64,000 bases of DNA from positions 62,001 to 126,000 of the forward strand of contig CACGIS010000001.1 of the NCBI GenBank assembly GCA_902573175.1. Direction: 5' to 3'. The position numbers and the translations under genes were made by a program. This stretch comes from Paracoccaceae bacterium (GTDB lineage Bacteria > Pseudomonadota > Alphaproteobacteria > Rhodobacterales > Rhodobacteraceae). This document shows positions 52,950-62,644 of this stretch, one piece after another (within the stretch, counting starts at the first letter, position 1; each line of letters starts with the position of its first letter). The notes below the pieces were generated by a model. The model saw nothing but the letters and a program-made list of their open reading frames with translations. It had not been told where the DNA came from and did not search any database.

Positions 52950-55490
52950 TTAGTAAAGACCACCAGAAGTAAGAGTTCCTAGGCTTGCGGCACCACCAAA
53001 GGTTACAATTTCTCCGCTGGAACTTGTTGTATGAACTAGTTGCTCATCCTCTTCGGAAAAAAGGTCAATATTGCTTCCCATTGCAAAACCTCCGTTTACA
53101 GCATCCCCAAATGTTGGTTCCTCTCCATCACGAAAATATTCTGCAACCACAAAATCTCCAACGGCTTTTCCATCTAATCGATCACCTGTAAGACGATGGA
53201 GGTTAATAAACTTGCCGCCGTCCGGCACCTTAAAATTACCTCCACCATATTTCTTGATAGCTGAAAGCATAAATTCATTAAATACCGGACCACATGTACT
53301 ACCACCGCCAGTTCCTCGACCAAGCGGCGCGGGAATATCATAACCGATATAACAACCAGCAACAATATTGCTGGTGAAACCCACAAACCATGCATCTTTA
53401 GCTTCGTTAGTTGTCCCTGTTTTTCCAGCAGTAGGCACTGGCAATTTTACTGTTCTAGATGCTGTTCCGCGAGTAACAACACCTTCCATCATTGAAGTCA
53501 GCTGGTAGGCGGTTACGGCATCCATAACTCTTTCTCTTTTTGAAGTAATTTCCGGCCCCAAACCCAGTGGCAGAAAATCCTCCACACAATCCTCACATAC
53601 TCTTGGGTCATGGCGATAAACTGTCTTGCCAAACCTATCTTGAATGCGATCTACCAACGTTGGTTCTACTCGCTCGCCACCATTTGCAAACATGGCATAC
53701 GCAGCAACCATCTTATAAAGTGTAGTTTCTTCGGCACCCAAAGAATTAGCCAAATACGGACGCATATTCATATAAACACCAAAACGTTCAGCATAATCTG
53801 CTATAGTTTTCATCCCAACATCTTGAGCAACCCTAATAGTCATTAAATTTCTAGACTTTTCTATACCCGTACGCAGGGGAGTTGGTCCATAAAACTTACT
53901 TGACGCATTCTTGGGCCGCCATAGACCTTCCGGCGTATTGAATTCGATTGGTGCGTCGATAACTACGGTGGCAGGAGTATACTTACTGTCAAGCGCAGAT
54001 GCATAAACAAATGGCTTAAAACTTGAACCTGGCTGACGATCTGCTTGCGTGGCCCGATTGAAAACAGAATGGTCATAATCAAAGCCACCTTGCATGGCAA
54101 GAATGCGCCCAGTGTTGACGTCCATGGCCATAAACGCTCCCTGAACTTCGCTTATCTGTCTCAGTGTCCATCTCTTAAACTCTTTATCTTCATCAAGTAA
54201 CGCTCTTACATAAATAACATCACCTAGAGACAAGATATCCTGTGCCCTTTTTGCCTTATACTGCGTGCTTTCTTCATTGGTTTTTTTATGAGCCCAAGTT
54301 ACATCTTTATATGAAATATAATGTCCTCTTGGATCGTCAGGAACTCCTTCTATCCCAATGATTGCACTATCTCCTTTAAAACCTAGAACAACAGCAGGGT
54401 ACCATCGCCCATCTAAGTTGATTTTACGCGACATAGGGAGCACAGAGAGAGCTTCTCTCCAGTAACCTAACTGAGGTTCTGTTAATTTCAATCCAGTCCC
54501 TCTCCAAGCCCCTTGCTTCCTATCAAAAGCTTCAAGTGCTCTTTGTAATGCAGTGGCCGCAACGCTCTGCATCTCTGGATCTAGTGTTGCCCTAACCGTC
54601 ATTCCCGAGGTAAAAAACTCTTCTTCACCAAAATTTCTGCTCAGCTGCCTGCGGATTTCATCTGTAAAATAGTCACGTGGAGGAAGAGAGGATTTAAATG
54701 AGGGGAAGTCACCATTTTGAACAGATTTTAGTGGCTTTTGAAGTTCCACTTTATATTCTGTTTCGTTGAGATAGCCATTCTGCCACATTTCGCGGAGCAC
54801 GTAGTTCCTTCTCTCTAATAAGCGATCTTTTTTTCTAACTGGATGAAATTTGGAGGGAGCTTTTGGTAAAGCAGCGAGAAAAGCGGCTTCATGCGGAGCT
54901 AATTGGTCCAAGGTTTTATTAAAGTAAGTTTGAGCGGCGGCCGTTACACCGTAGGAATTTTGCCCGAGAAAAATTTCATTCAAATATAGCTCAAGTATTT
55001 TACTTTTAGGTAGCGTATTTTCTATGCGCGTTGCTAAGATTATTTCTTTAATTTTTCGCTCGGCTTGACGTGAACCATCTAACAAAAAGTTCTTCATGAC
55101 TTGTTGAGTAATAGTTGATGCCCCCCTTACTACCTGTCCGCCAGAACGGACTGCATCAACAATAGCTGAAATTATTCCTCGCACATCATATCCGGGATGT
55201 GAGTAAAAATTTTTGTCTTCCGCTGATATAAATGCATTTTTAATTGAAACCGGGACTTCATCAACAGGCGTAAATAGCCTCCGCTCTCGAGCAAACTCAT
55301 CTATTATCCGCCCCTCTACAGAGTAAATCCGGCTAATTGTTGGGGGTTTATACTGAGAAAGCGATTCATGACTTGGAAGATCTCGTCCATATATCCAAAA
55401 AACTGCACCAACAGTAATAGCGGCTCCAATTGCACCCAACGTTAAGATGGTGAAAACCGATCCAATAATGTTTATTAATGGCCTAACCAA
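52950..55490 (-). CDS. mrcA: Penicillin-binding protein 1A (bifunctional)
   Basis: An 846-residue class A PBP. An N-terminal membrane helix (about residues 8-32) is followed by the GT51 glycosyltransferase domain with catalytic Glu in AFISAEDKNFYSHPGYDVRG, then an OB-like insert, and the transpeptidase with SxxK in RQPGSSFKPFVYASAL and KTGTTNEAKDAWFVG. It makes and cross-links peptidoglycan in the periplasm. The C-terminal tail (about 770-846) is Gly/Ser/acidic and likely disordered. Downstream of the periplasmic amidase gene, upstream of prfB. Confidence 0.95.
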   Translation of the reverse strand: MVRPLINIIGSVFTILTLGAIGAAITVGAVFWIYGRDLPSHESLSQYKPPTISRIYSVEGRIIDEFARERRLFTPVDEVPVSIKNAFISAEDKNFYSHPGYDVRGIISAIVDAVRSGGQVVRGASTITQQVMKNFLLDGSRQAERKIKEIILATRIENTLPKSKILELYLNEIFLGQNSYGVTAAAQTYFNKTLDQLAPHEAAFLAALPKAPSKFHPVRKKDRLLERRNYVLREMWQNGYLNETEYKVELQKPLKSVQNGDFPSFKSSLPPRDYFTDEIRRQLSRNFGEEEFFTSGMTVRATLDPEMQSVAATALQRALEAFDRKQGAWRGTGLKLTEPQLGYWREALSVLPMSRKINLDGRWYPAVVLGFKGDSAIIGIEGVPDDPRGHYISYKDVTWAHKKTNEESTQYKAKRAQDILSLGDVIYVRALLDEDKEFKRWTLRQISEVQGAFMAMDVNTGRILAMQGGFDYDHSVFNRATQADRQPGSSFKPFVYASALDSKYTPATVVIDAPIEFNTPEGLWRPKNASSKFYGPTPLRTGIEKSRNLMTIRVAQDVGMKTIADYAERFGVYMNMRPYLANSLGAEETTLYKMVAAYAMFANGGERVEPTLVDRIQDRFGKTVYRHDPRVCEDCVEDFLPLGLGPEITSKRERVMDAVTAYQLTSMMEGVVTRGTASRTVKLPVPTAGKTGTTNEAKDAWFVGFTSNIVAGCYIGYDIPAPLGRGTGGGSTCGPVFNEFMLSAIKKYGGGNFKVPDGGKFINLHRLTGDRLDGKAVGDFVVAEYFRDGEEPTFGDAVNGGFAMGSNIDLFSEEDEQLVHTTSSSGEIVTFGGAASLGTLTSGGLY

Positions 55491-55585
55491 TGTTTATCCC
55501 TTAAAAGGCTCAAATGTAGTCAACAAATTACTCATGCTCTAAAATACTTACAATATGTTTAAATTAAATAGATACAATTTTAAGA

Positions 55586-56791
55586 TTATTCCTTTTTTAA
55601 AAATTTCTGCTGTTTATCTTTTATCTGCCAGCGTGATATTGCTTCGGAAAGTGCATCAGCAAATTCTACCTGCCACTGTGGCGTAATTAAATTTTGCAAA
55701 TCAGAGGAAGTAGACATAAAGCCAGCCTCTATTAGAATTGACGGAATATCTGGAGATTTTAAGACGGAAAATGCTGCATATCTTAACGGCTGCGAACTGA
55801 GCTCCGTAATGTTTTCCTTAAATACTTGAAGAATAAAAGAAGCAACGGCCTCATTTCGTGGCCTTGTTTCTTGCCGTGCCATGTCAATTAATACAGAGGC
55901 GACCTGGCTATCTATGCCACTCAGATCAACATCTCTTAAAATTTCTGACCGATCGTGCCTCGAAGCTAACTGAGCGCTCATTTTATCAGTTGCCTTTTCG
56001 CTTAAAAGATAAACCGTTGTCCCGCTCGCCTCTCCTTCAATTACAGCGTCTGCATGTAATGAAATGAAAAGGTCTGCACCCGATTGTGCTGCTATTGTTA
56101 TCCGATCCTCAAGAGAAAGAAATATATCTTCGCTCCTCGTCAAAACCACTTTAAATTCAGTGTTTCTAATTAAACTTTCTTTGACCGCTGCGGCCAACTC
56201 CAACATTAGATTAGACTCACGATAACCACTGGCCTCAGCACCGGGATCTTTACCGCCATGCCCAGGGTCCAAAACAACTACAAATTCCTTATTTTCAATG
56301 ACTGCACTTTTTTCTTTTTGTTCCGAATTTTCACTCTTTAAGAAATTTTTACTATTTACATTTTCTGATTTAAAAACATCTTTAGATACTGTTTTTAATA
56401 AAATTGAAATTGTTGCACTGCTATCGTTTGGATCAATCCTCATTTCAGTATTCTCAATATTCCAGAAGTCCTCAAACTGGATCGAAAGCCTTGACCATTT
56501 AGAGTCTAACTCTTCAAATTTTATAAATTTTATATTCTTACTATGATTAAGTTTTTGCGGATCTATCTCATCAAAGCTCACTGTATTAAAATCGATGATT
56601 AAACTTATTGGATCCTCTAAAAAGCTTATTTTGTAAGGAACCCCCTGGCTTAAGCTAAGATTAATTTCAAGACCACCAAAAAATCGATCCTTAACAAAAG
56701 AATTTTCATGTAATAATCTTGCAAAACTAACTTCTGATGCTGCTGGAACGGCTAAAACTAAAAAAAAGATAGTATAAATAAAATTTATCAA
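55586..56791 (-). CDS. amiC: N-acetylmuramoyl-L-alanine amidase with AMIN domain
   Basis: A 401-residue periplasmic amidase. A signal peptide (first ~20 residues, FIYTIFFLVLAVPAASE), an AMIN targeting domain (about 30-130) and an Amidase_3 catalytic domain (about 170-390). Zinc ligands: His in LDPGHGGKDPGAE, Glu in YRESNLML and His in LFISLHADA; catalytic Glu in ILIEAGFMST. It cuts stem peptides from glycan at the septum. Start is TTG 56791, overlapping the aminotransferase stop by 4 nt. Amidase-PBP1A-prfB order is typical of alphaproteobacteria. Confidence 0.91.
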   Translation of the reverse strand: MINFIYTIFFLVLAVPAASEVSFARLLHENSFVKDRFFGGLEINLSLSQGVPYKISFLEDPISLIIDFNTVSFDEIDPQKLNHSKNIKFIKFEELDSKWSRLSIQFEDFWNIENTEMRIDPNDSSATISILLKTVSKDVFKSENVNSKNFLKSENSEQKEKSAVIENKEFVVVLDPGHGGKDPGAEASGYRESNLMLELAAAVKESLIRNTEFKVVLTRSEDIFLSLEDRITIAAQSGADLFISLHADAVIEGEASGTTVYLLSEKATDKMSAQLASRHDRSEILRDVDLSGIDSQVASVLIDMARQETRPRNEAVASFILQVFKENITELSSQPLRYAAFSVLKSPDIPSILIEAGFMSTSSDLQNLITPQWQVEFADALSEAISRWQIKDKQQKFLKKE

Positions 56792-57939
56792 AAATACCCT
56801 CGTTTTTTCATAAACTCGCCTAACTTGTTTATACCCTCTGTTATTTCGTCAGTCGATCTAGCATATGAAATTCTAATAGTCGTTTTGCCTCTCGCAGGAT
56901 CAAAATCTACGCCTGGGGTTATGGCCACTCCAACTTCTTGCAAGATATCATTGCAAAACGATAAACTGTCATCACTATATTTAGAGATATCTATATAAAA
57001 ATAAAAAGCTCCATCAGGAGGTGCAAAGCTTTGTAATCCTATATGTTGCAACCCATCCATAATAATTTGACGATTTTTGCGATAGATATTTAGATTTTGA
57101 GACAACTCGTCTTCACAATTCATAGCTTCTAAAGCCGCAAACTGAGAAACGTGTGGGGAACATATAAATAAATTTTGAGCTAGGCGCTCTACGACTCTAA
57201 TATGATTTTGGGGAACTACCATCCAACCAACGCGCCATCCAGTCATCGAAAAAAATTTCGAAAAAGAATTGATTACATAGCAATCATTGGTAACTTCTAA
57301 GGCTGAAACGGCTTTTTTTTCATACTGTATGCCGTGATATATTTCATCACTTATGAAATTTGCCCCGATAGAATGAGATGCGTCTATTAAATCAGTAAGC
57401 TCATCCTTACTCAACATGGTGCCCGTGGGGTTTGAAGGTGACGCAACGAGCAATCCATCTAAATTTTGAGAAACGACATCTTCTGCCGTAGGTTGAAATT
57501 TATTTTCGAAATTGGTCATGATATCAACTGGGGAAATTCCAAGCGATTTCAAAATTTGTCGATAACTGGGGTAACCAGGAGCACCTATACCCACCCTCGC
57601 ACCTTCCTCAAAAAGAGCGGTAAATGATAGGATGAAAGCACCGGAAGAACCTGATGTAACAATCACTCGCGAGGGATCTAAATCTAAATTGTACCATCGG
57701 CCATATAAATCAGAGATTTTTTTTCTTAATTCTGGCAGGCCTAGTGCAACTGTATATCCAAGAGGGTTGCTTTTAATTATCTGAGATGTTCGCTCTAAGG
57801 CATCAGATGGTGCTGCCGTGCTAGGCTGGCCAACCTCCATATGTATAATTTTACGGCCACCTTCTTCAGCTTTCCTAGCATTTTCCATAACATCCATGAC
57901 AATGAATGGATCTACATTTCCTCTCATCGAGTATTTCAT
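56788..57939 (-). CDS. PLP-dependent class I/II aminotransferase
   Basis: A 383-residue fold-type I aminotransferase. It has MEVGQPSTAAPSDAL near the N-terminus, VTSGSSGAFILSFTALFEEG, LLVASPSNPTGTMLSKDEL, the PLP-lysine motif NSFSKFFSMTGWRVGWMV and the C-terminal RISYARSTDEITEG. It resembles aspartate/alanine-type transaminases, but substrate cannot be fixed. Its stop overlaps the amidase start by 4 nt, so it is translationally coupled to a cell-wall gene, a surprising pairing. Confidence 0.86.
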   Translation of the reverse strand: MKYSMRGNVDPFIVMDVMENARKAEEGGRKIIHMEVGQPSTAAPSDALERTSQIIKSNPLGYTVALGLPELRKKISDLYGRWYNLDLDPSRVIVTSGSSGAFILSFTALFEEGARVGIGAPGYPSYRQILKSLGISPVDIMTNFENKFQPTAEDVVSQNLDGLLVASPSNPTGTMLSKDELTDLIDASHSIGANFISDEIYHGIQYEKKAVSALEVTNDCYVINSFSKFFSMTGWRVGWMVVPQNHIRVVERLAQNLFICSPHVSQFAALEAMNCEDELSQNLNIYRKNRQIIMDGLQHIGLQSFAPPDGAFYFYIDISKYSDDSLSFCNDILQEVGVAITPGVDFDPARGKTTIRISYARSTDEITEGINKLGEFMKKRGYF

Positions 57940-58079
57940 GTGATTGCTTTCCCATATTTTTTAGATCCAAGCTTTTCCGGATAAATCAGCTTTGACTGTC
58001 GGTAGAGTTTATAACAAATTTTCATGTTACATTTTTAATCTAATTTAGAAGGTTGCACTATTTAAAAATTGATTTAACC

Positions 58080-58145
58080 CTGTGGCAGGTGGGTGAGAAA
58101 ATATACTTATCATAATAAGGAAAATGCAATCTCTAAAAGCCACAG
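58080..58145. repeat. Inverted repeat in the upstream region of the DsbA-like gene
   Basis: CTGTGGC (58080-58086) and GCCACAG (58139-58145) are a perfect 7-bp inverted repeat separated by 52 nt, 31 nt before the DsbA-like ATG. The rest of the 236-nt spacer (57940-58175) shows no gene. The repeat may close a structured leader, but no known RNA family was recognised. Confidence 0.3.
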
Positions 58146-58175
58146 TTGAGGTAACCCAAAGAATAGGTCCTAAAA

Positions 58176-58913
58176 ATGTTTAGAATAGTAATTTCGGTTT
58201 TATTTTTTTTGGCAACTCAATCATTTGCTTTAGACCTATCTAAAATGAGCGAATCTGAAAGAGCGCTATTGCAAGAAGAAATTCGACTATACCTACTGGA
58301 AAATCCTGAAGTTATCATGGAAGCCGTTGATGTTTTGAGGAAAAAAGAGCAGCAAGCAGCGATTCAATCTGATTTTGAGTTAGTGAAAAAGCATGAAAAG
58401 GCTATTTTTGAAGATGGCTTTTCGTTCATAGGCGGAAATCCAAATGGGGATATCACGCTGGTGGAGTTTGTTGATTACAGATGTGGTTATTGCAAGAAAG
58501 CCCATAATGAGGTTGAAAAGCTTCTGAGTACCGATGGGAATATTCGATTTGTAATAAAGGAGTTTCCCATACTTGGCGACGACTCTTTAATGTTATCTAA
58601 ATTTGCTTTGGCAGTTAAGATCGTACATGGCGATGAAATGTATAAGCTCGTTCACGACATTTTAATTAAAATGAAAGCTCCACCAAGTGAGAAAGCCTTC
58701 GATCAAATTATAAGCAACCTAAATTTAGATGCCAAACTTGTTGAAAGCGCAATGGAAAGTAATGAGGTCAATGGAATGATTGCTTATACACGCACTCTAG
58801 CTGAAAGGCTGAAAATAAGTGGAACTCCAACCTTTGTTATGAATGATGAATTAATCCGGGGCTATGTTCCTTTCGATGCTTTAATTAGTATTGTTGATAA
58901 TAAAAGAAACTAA
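58176..58913 (+). CDS. DsbA-family thiol:disulfide oxidoreductase
   Basis: A 245-residue exported thioredoxin-fold protein. The signal peptide (FRIVISVLFFLATQSFA) is followed by an N-terminal helical region LYLLENPEVIMEAVDVL typical of the Com1/ScsC-like group, then the active site FVDYRCGYCKKAHN with CGYC at 103-106 and the cis-Pro loop SGTPTFVM. It oxidises or isomerises disulfides in the periplasm. No dsbB is adjacent. The 3' end overlaps the convergent hydrolase gene by 33 nt. Confidence 0.9.
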   Translation: MFRIVISVLFFLATQSFALDLSKMSESERALLQEEIRLYLLENPEVIMEAVDVLRKKEQQAAIQSDFELVKKHEKAIFEDGFSFIGGNPNGDITLVEFVDYRCGYCKKAHNEVEKLLSTDGNIRFVIKEFPILGDDSLMLSKFALAVKIVHGDEMYKLVHDILIKMKAPPSEKAFDQIISNLNLDAKLVESAMESNEVNGMIAYTRTLAERLKISGTPTFVMNDELIRGYVPFDALISIVDNKRN

Positions 58914-59768
58914 GGCACTTACGGTTTCTTGTGGATATTGATCAGGAAAAAAATGACCACCTCCCATGGGCTTTTTTTCAATATTTGAAAAATTTTTACT
59001 CCAAGTTGCAGGGATATCGAAGTGCTGAGCCATTGCTCCAGTTTTCCCCCACATCACGCAAGCTGGGATCTCAAGACAGCGACTTCGATCTTCTTTATCA
59101 AGAGCCCAGTCGATATGTATTGCGGCTCTATAATCGTCACACATAGAGCGAATTGTATCTACGTTATTCCAAGATTTTCTGTATTGACTGAGTTTTTCTG
59201 AGTCGAAGTTGTCAAGATTTGCTGCACCCCAACCCAAAAGACAAGATTCATAAAAATAATCAGGATCGGCAGAAATCAATTTTTCTGGAAAAGGTGATTG
59301 TTGGGCCAAAAATAACCAATGATAATAGCTTTGAGCAACTTGAGTTGTTAACTCAGAAAGCATAAGTTCCGTGGGTACTATATCCATTAGTGTAATAGAT
59401 TTTATTCTATCTGTCTCATCCAGTGCCATTCTATGAGCTACTCGCCCTCCTCGATCGTGACCCACAATATGAAACTTTTTGAAACCCAAGTGCGACATTA
59501 ATTGAATTTGGTCCTCAGCCATATGTCTAAAACTAAAATTTTCAACACCCGTTGGCTTTTCCGAATTACCATACCCTCTAAGATCGGAACAGATAATAGG
59601 ATAATTTTCAGGAAACTTGTCAGCTATTCCTGCCCACATTGCATGAGTTTGCGGAAATCCATGGAGAAACAAAATCGCATTTTCAGATGCGTTATCTTTG
59701 TTTTTTATTCTAAAATTTATTTCTATACCATTCACTTTGGCATTAGAGAGCAAGAAATCATCAAACAT
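58881..59768 (-). CDS. Alpha/beta hydrolase, haloacetate (fluoroacetate) dehalogenase-like
   Basis: A 295-residue alpha/beta hydrolase. It begins with FLHGFPQTHAMWAGIA (oxyanion loop) and DLRGYGNSEKP. The nucleophile elbow GHDRGGR gives D105, with R106 and R109 where fluoroacetate dehalogenase has its two carboxylate-binding arginines. D129 (LMDIVPTE) and H272 (GGGHFFPD) complete the triad. H150-W151 (SYYHWLFLAQ) and Y213 (CDDYRAA) correspond to the halide pocket. These match the fluoroacetate-dehalogenase pattern better than epoxide hydrolase. Activity is inferred. Its stop end overlaps the DsbA-like gene; its start overlaps the M20 gene by 8 nt. Confidence 0.83.
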   Translation of the reverse strand: MFDDFLLSNAKVNGIEINFRIKNKDNASENAILFLHGFPQTHAMWAGIADKFPENYPIICSDLRGYGNSEKPTGVENFSFRHMAEDQIQLMSHLGFKKFHIVGHDRGGRVAHRMALDETDRIKSITLMDIVPTELMLSELTTQVAQSYYHWLFLAQQSPFPEKLISADPDYFYESCLLGWGAANLDNFDSEKLSQYRKSWNNVDTIRSMCDDYRAAIHIDWALDKEDRSRCLEIPACVMWGKTGAMAQHFDIPATWSKNFSNIEKKPMGGGHFFPDQYPQETVSALVSFIINNTN

Positions 59769-61146
59769 TTTGCAACTCAGAAAAGGAATTTATCACTCTT
59801 ACCCAACTACGGATACCTTTTCGGAAACTCTCAAGATCATATTTCTCGTTCGGGCTATGAATTTGGTCATCATCTTTAGCGAACCCTATTAGAATTGGAT
59901 CTACCCCAGTTATTTGCTGGAAATGACCAGCAATCGGAATAGAACCGCCGCAACCAACGAAAGCGGCCTCAATTCCCCATTCTTCTGAAATCGCTTCTCT
60001 TGCTTTTTCAAACTCTGGAGATGAGGTATCCATTTGGCTGGCTTTTGAGGCTTCATGCTCTAAAAATGTAACTGTACAGTCAATGGGGACAAGATTTTGA
60101 ATCATTTTTCGGAAAGACTTGCGGATTTTAAAAGGATCTTGGCTTCCTACCAATCTAAAGCTTATTTTTGCTGAGGCTTGGGATGGTAAAACCGTTTTAA
60201 ATCCCTCATTGATATAACCAGATTTTATACCATTAATTTCACAAGTTGGTCTCGACCATATCATCTCAAGCGGAGACCTGCCTTTTTCTCCTGCTGGTAT
60301 AGATAAACCAACTTCACTGAGGAATTGATCATGTTTGAAATTTAGACTTTCCCATTGATCTTTAATATTTTGGGATAATTCTGAAACGCCATCGTAAAAA
60401 CCTGGTATTGTTATAGTGCCATCTTTATCATGCATAGCAGATAAAACATTAGTAAGTAGTCGTGCTGGGTTGGTAGAAATACCTCCGTACATTCCAGAAT
60501 GAAGATCTTTATCTGGTCCGGTTATAATAATTTCTTCTTTAAGAATGCCCCTCAACATAGTTACAATCGAAGGGACTCTACTTTCAAATAACCAAGTATC
60601 GCATATTAGAACAATATCTGAAGATATTTCCTTTTTATATTTTTTCATGAATGGAACTAAGTTTGGAGATCCGCTTTCTTCTTCACCCTCAAAGAAAAAA
60701 GTGACCTTAAATGGAAGTGAACCATTTTGAGCAATCCAGACCCTGCAAGCTTCAACAAACGTCATTAGTTGCCCTTTATCATCTGATGATCCACGAGCAC
60801 GTATAACAGATCCGCTTGGCAGTTTTTCGATAATCGGTTCAAATGGGTCATTGTCCCATAATTCTAATGGGTCAACAGGCTGCACATCGTAATGTCCGTA
60901 AAATAGGATGTGGGGCCCACTGTCAGATCCTAAGTCTCCTAAAACTAAGGGATGTCCCCCTGTTTCATATTTTTCTACTTTTGCGCCAAAAGATTTTAGA
61001 TCCGCAACTAACCAATCTGCCGCTTCAGCACAGTCTTTTTCAAACTCGGGATCGGTGGATATTGATTTTATTTTCAGAAAATCAAACAGCCTATTTAGAT
61101 TTTGTTCCATTTCACTGTCTATGCGCGACAAAGTGGCATCTAGCAT
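59761..61146 (-). CDS. M20-family peptidase (dipeptidase-like)
   Basis: A 461-residue metallopeptidase. The metal-binding region ILFYGHYDVQPVDPLELW has the His-x-Asp pair; RGSSDDKGQLMTFVEA holds the bridging Asp; FFEGEEESGSPNL has the catalytic Glu and a ligand; the last His is in IHSPNEKYDLESFRKG. The middle dimerisation lid (about residues 200-330) has HSGMYGGISTNPARLL. It fits the CNDP/DapE-like group of dipeptidases. Cytoplasmic, with no signal. Coupled to the dehalogenase-like gene (8-nt overlap), divergent from hemA. Confidence 0.89.
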   Translation of the reverse strand: MLDATLSRIDSEMEQNLNRLFDFLKIKSISTDPEFEKDCAEAADWLVADLKSFGAKVEKYETGGHPLVLGDLGSDSGPHILFYGHYDVQPVDPLELWDNDPFEPIIEKLPSGSVIRARGSSDDKGQLMTFVEACRVWIAQNGSLPFKVTFFFEGEEESGSPNLVPFMKKYKKEISSDIVLICDTWLFESRVPSIVTMLRGILKEEIIITGPDKDLHSGMYGGISTNPARLLTNVLSAMHDKDGTITIPGFYDGVSELSQNIKDQWESLNFKHDQFLSEVGLSIPAGEKGRSPLEMIWSRPTCEINGIKSGYINEGFKTVLPSQASAKISFRLVGSQDPFKIRKSFRKMIQNLVPIDCTVTFLEHEASKASQMDTSSPEFEKAREAISEEWGIEAAFVGCGGSIPIAGHFQQITGVDPILIGFAKDDDQIHSPNEKYDLESFRKGIRSWVRVINSFSELQNV

Positions 61147-61261
61147 CTATTGAAACCCTCATGTTTACGAATATCTATAGCATATAAAAAACTTAGCCTA
61201 GACGTTGATTGTCGCACGAACAAGGCAAAAAATTAAAGTGTAAATTTAGATTAATAAACTT

Positions 61262-61279
61262 TGATAACTTAGCATCAAG
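61262..61279. promoter_or_regulatory. Dyad upstream of hemA (TTGAT-N8-ATCAA)
   Basis: TTGAT (61262-61266) and ATCAA (61275-61279) flank an 8-nt spacer 21 nt before the hemA ATG. The half-sites are those of FNR/FnrL but the FNR spacer is 4, so a standard FnrL site is not met. Known hemA genes of photosynthetic relatives are FnrL-regulated. Confidence 0.3.
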
Positions 61280-61300
61280 GTCAAAAAAAGAAAACGTCTG

Positions 61301-62545
61301 ATGACAAAAGAAATAGATAAAAGTTTTTATGAGCAGAAACTCGATGCTGCGTTAGAAAGCCTGCATTTAGAGGGAAGATATCGCACTTTTATTGAAATAG
61401 AGCGCGCCAGAGGCAGTTTTCCAAATGCACGATGGATAGCAAAAGATAATACAGAAAGATCAGTTACTGTCTGGTGCGGTAACGATTACCTCGGCATGGG
61501 CGAAAGCGATGTTGTTTTAAAAGCAATGCAAGACGCGCTTAGTAGCGCTGGTGCTGGTTCTGGTGGTACTAGAAATATATCTGGAACTACAGTGCATCAT
61601 AAAAAACTTGAACATGAGTTAGCCAGCCTGCATGACAAAGAGGCTTGTCTTTTATTCACAAGCGCCTACGTAGCCAACGATTCAGCTCTTTCAACTCTTT
61701 CAAAGCTCTTTCCCAATCTGATTATATACTCTGACGAGTTAAACCATGCTTCAATGATCGAAGGAATACGTAGAAATGGTGGTGAGCGGAGAATTTTTCG
61801 TCATAATGACGTAGAACACTTGCGTATACTATTAAAGGCTGATGATCCAAAAGCTCCCAAACTGATAGCTTTTGAATCCATTTATTCTATGGATGGCGAT
61901 TTTGCGCCGATCAAAGAAATATGTGATTTAGCTGAAGAATTTTCAGCCTTAACATATATTGATGAGGTCCATGCTGTTGGAATGTACGGGAAAACCGGTG
62001 GTGGACTGGCTGAACAGGAAAATTTACTATCTCGTATTGATATTATTAACGGAACCTTGGCAAAAGCTTTTGGAGTCATGGGTGGATATATTGCTTCATC
62101 TGAGAAACTTTGCGATGCTTTAAGATCTTATGCACCCGGGTTTATATTTACAACTTCGTTACCGCCTGCGATTGCGGCTGGCGCGGCCGCATCTGTAGAA
62201 CACTTAAAAGCTAATCATTTGCTCCGAGAGCAACACCAACTACAATCAAAGGTTCTGAAAGCAAGGTTGAAGGCTGTGGGCCTTCCTATAATTGATCATG
62301 GAAGCCATATAATACCAGTTGTGGTAGGTGACCCCATCCATACAAAAAAACTTTCTGATATGCTATTGTCAGACTTTGATATTTATGTGCAACCAATAAA
62401 TTACCCAACCGTTCCGCGAGGCACCGAACGCCTTAGGTTTACTCCGTCTCCCATGCACGGGCCAAAACAGATAGATCACTTGGTAGCATCGATGGACTAC
62501 CTTTGGTCTCATTGTGCGCTGAATCGTGCCGAGTTAAGCGCATAA
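61301..62545 (+). CDS. hemA: 5-aminolevulinate synthase
   Basis: A 414-residue PLP enzyme condensing glycine with succinyl-CoA, the C4 route to haem and tetrapyrroles used by alphaproteobacteria. It carries [59 protein letters not shown] and the PLP lysine in [16 protein letters not shown]. Length is normal. It is transcribed alone from the divergent M20/hemA region, which contains an FNR-like dyad. Confidence 0.96.
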   Translation: MTKEIDKSFYEQKLDAALESLHLEGRYRTFIEIERARGSFPNARWIAKDNTERSVTVWCGNDYLGMGESDVVLKAMQDALSSAGAGSGGTRNISGTTVHHKKLEHELASLHDKEACLLFTSAYVANDSALSTLSKLFPNLIIYSDELNHASMIEGIRRNGGERRIFRHNDVEHLRILLKADDPKAPKLIAFESIYSMDGDFAPIKEICDLAEEFSALTYIDEVHAVGMYGKTGGGLAEQENLLSRIDIINGTLAKAFGVMGGYIASSEKLCDALRSYAPGFIFTTSLPPAIAAGAAASVEHLKANHLLREQHQLQSKVLKARLKAVGLPIIDHGSHIIPVVVGDPIHTKKLSDMLLSDFDIYVQPINYPTVPRGTERLRFTPSPMHGPKQIDHLVASMDYLWSHCALNRAELSA

Positions 62546-62568
62546 ATTTGATGTAAGTGCAAAAACAA

Positions 62569-62644
62569 GTTTATTGTGATAAACAGTAGGTTAGGTGCCG
62601 TGAAAGCGATTCGCTAAGTGCTTTCGGCTGGGGTAAAGGCACTT
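62569..62644 (+). other. Candidate structured leader before the RodZ-like gene
   Basis: The 113-nt spacer holds an inverted repeat GTTTAT-tgtg-ATAAAC (62569-62584), then AGGTGCC (62593-62599) pairing with GGCACTT (62638-62644) (one G-U), enclosing GAAAGC (62602-62607) with GCTTTC (62620-62625). The CC at 62598-62599 could pair instead with GG at 62626-62627, so two folds compete. GGGGTAAA occurs twice (62629-62636, 62645-62652), the second copy just before the start. Folding is read by eye; no RNA family was recognised. Confidence 0.4.
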
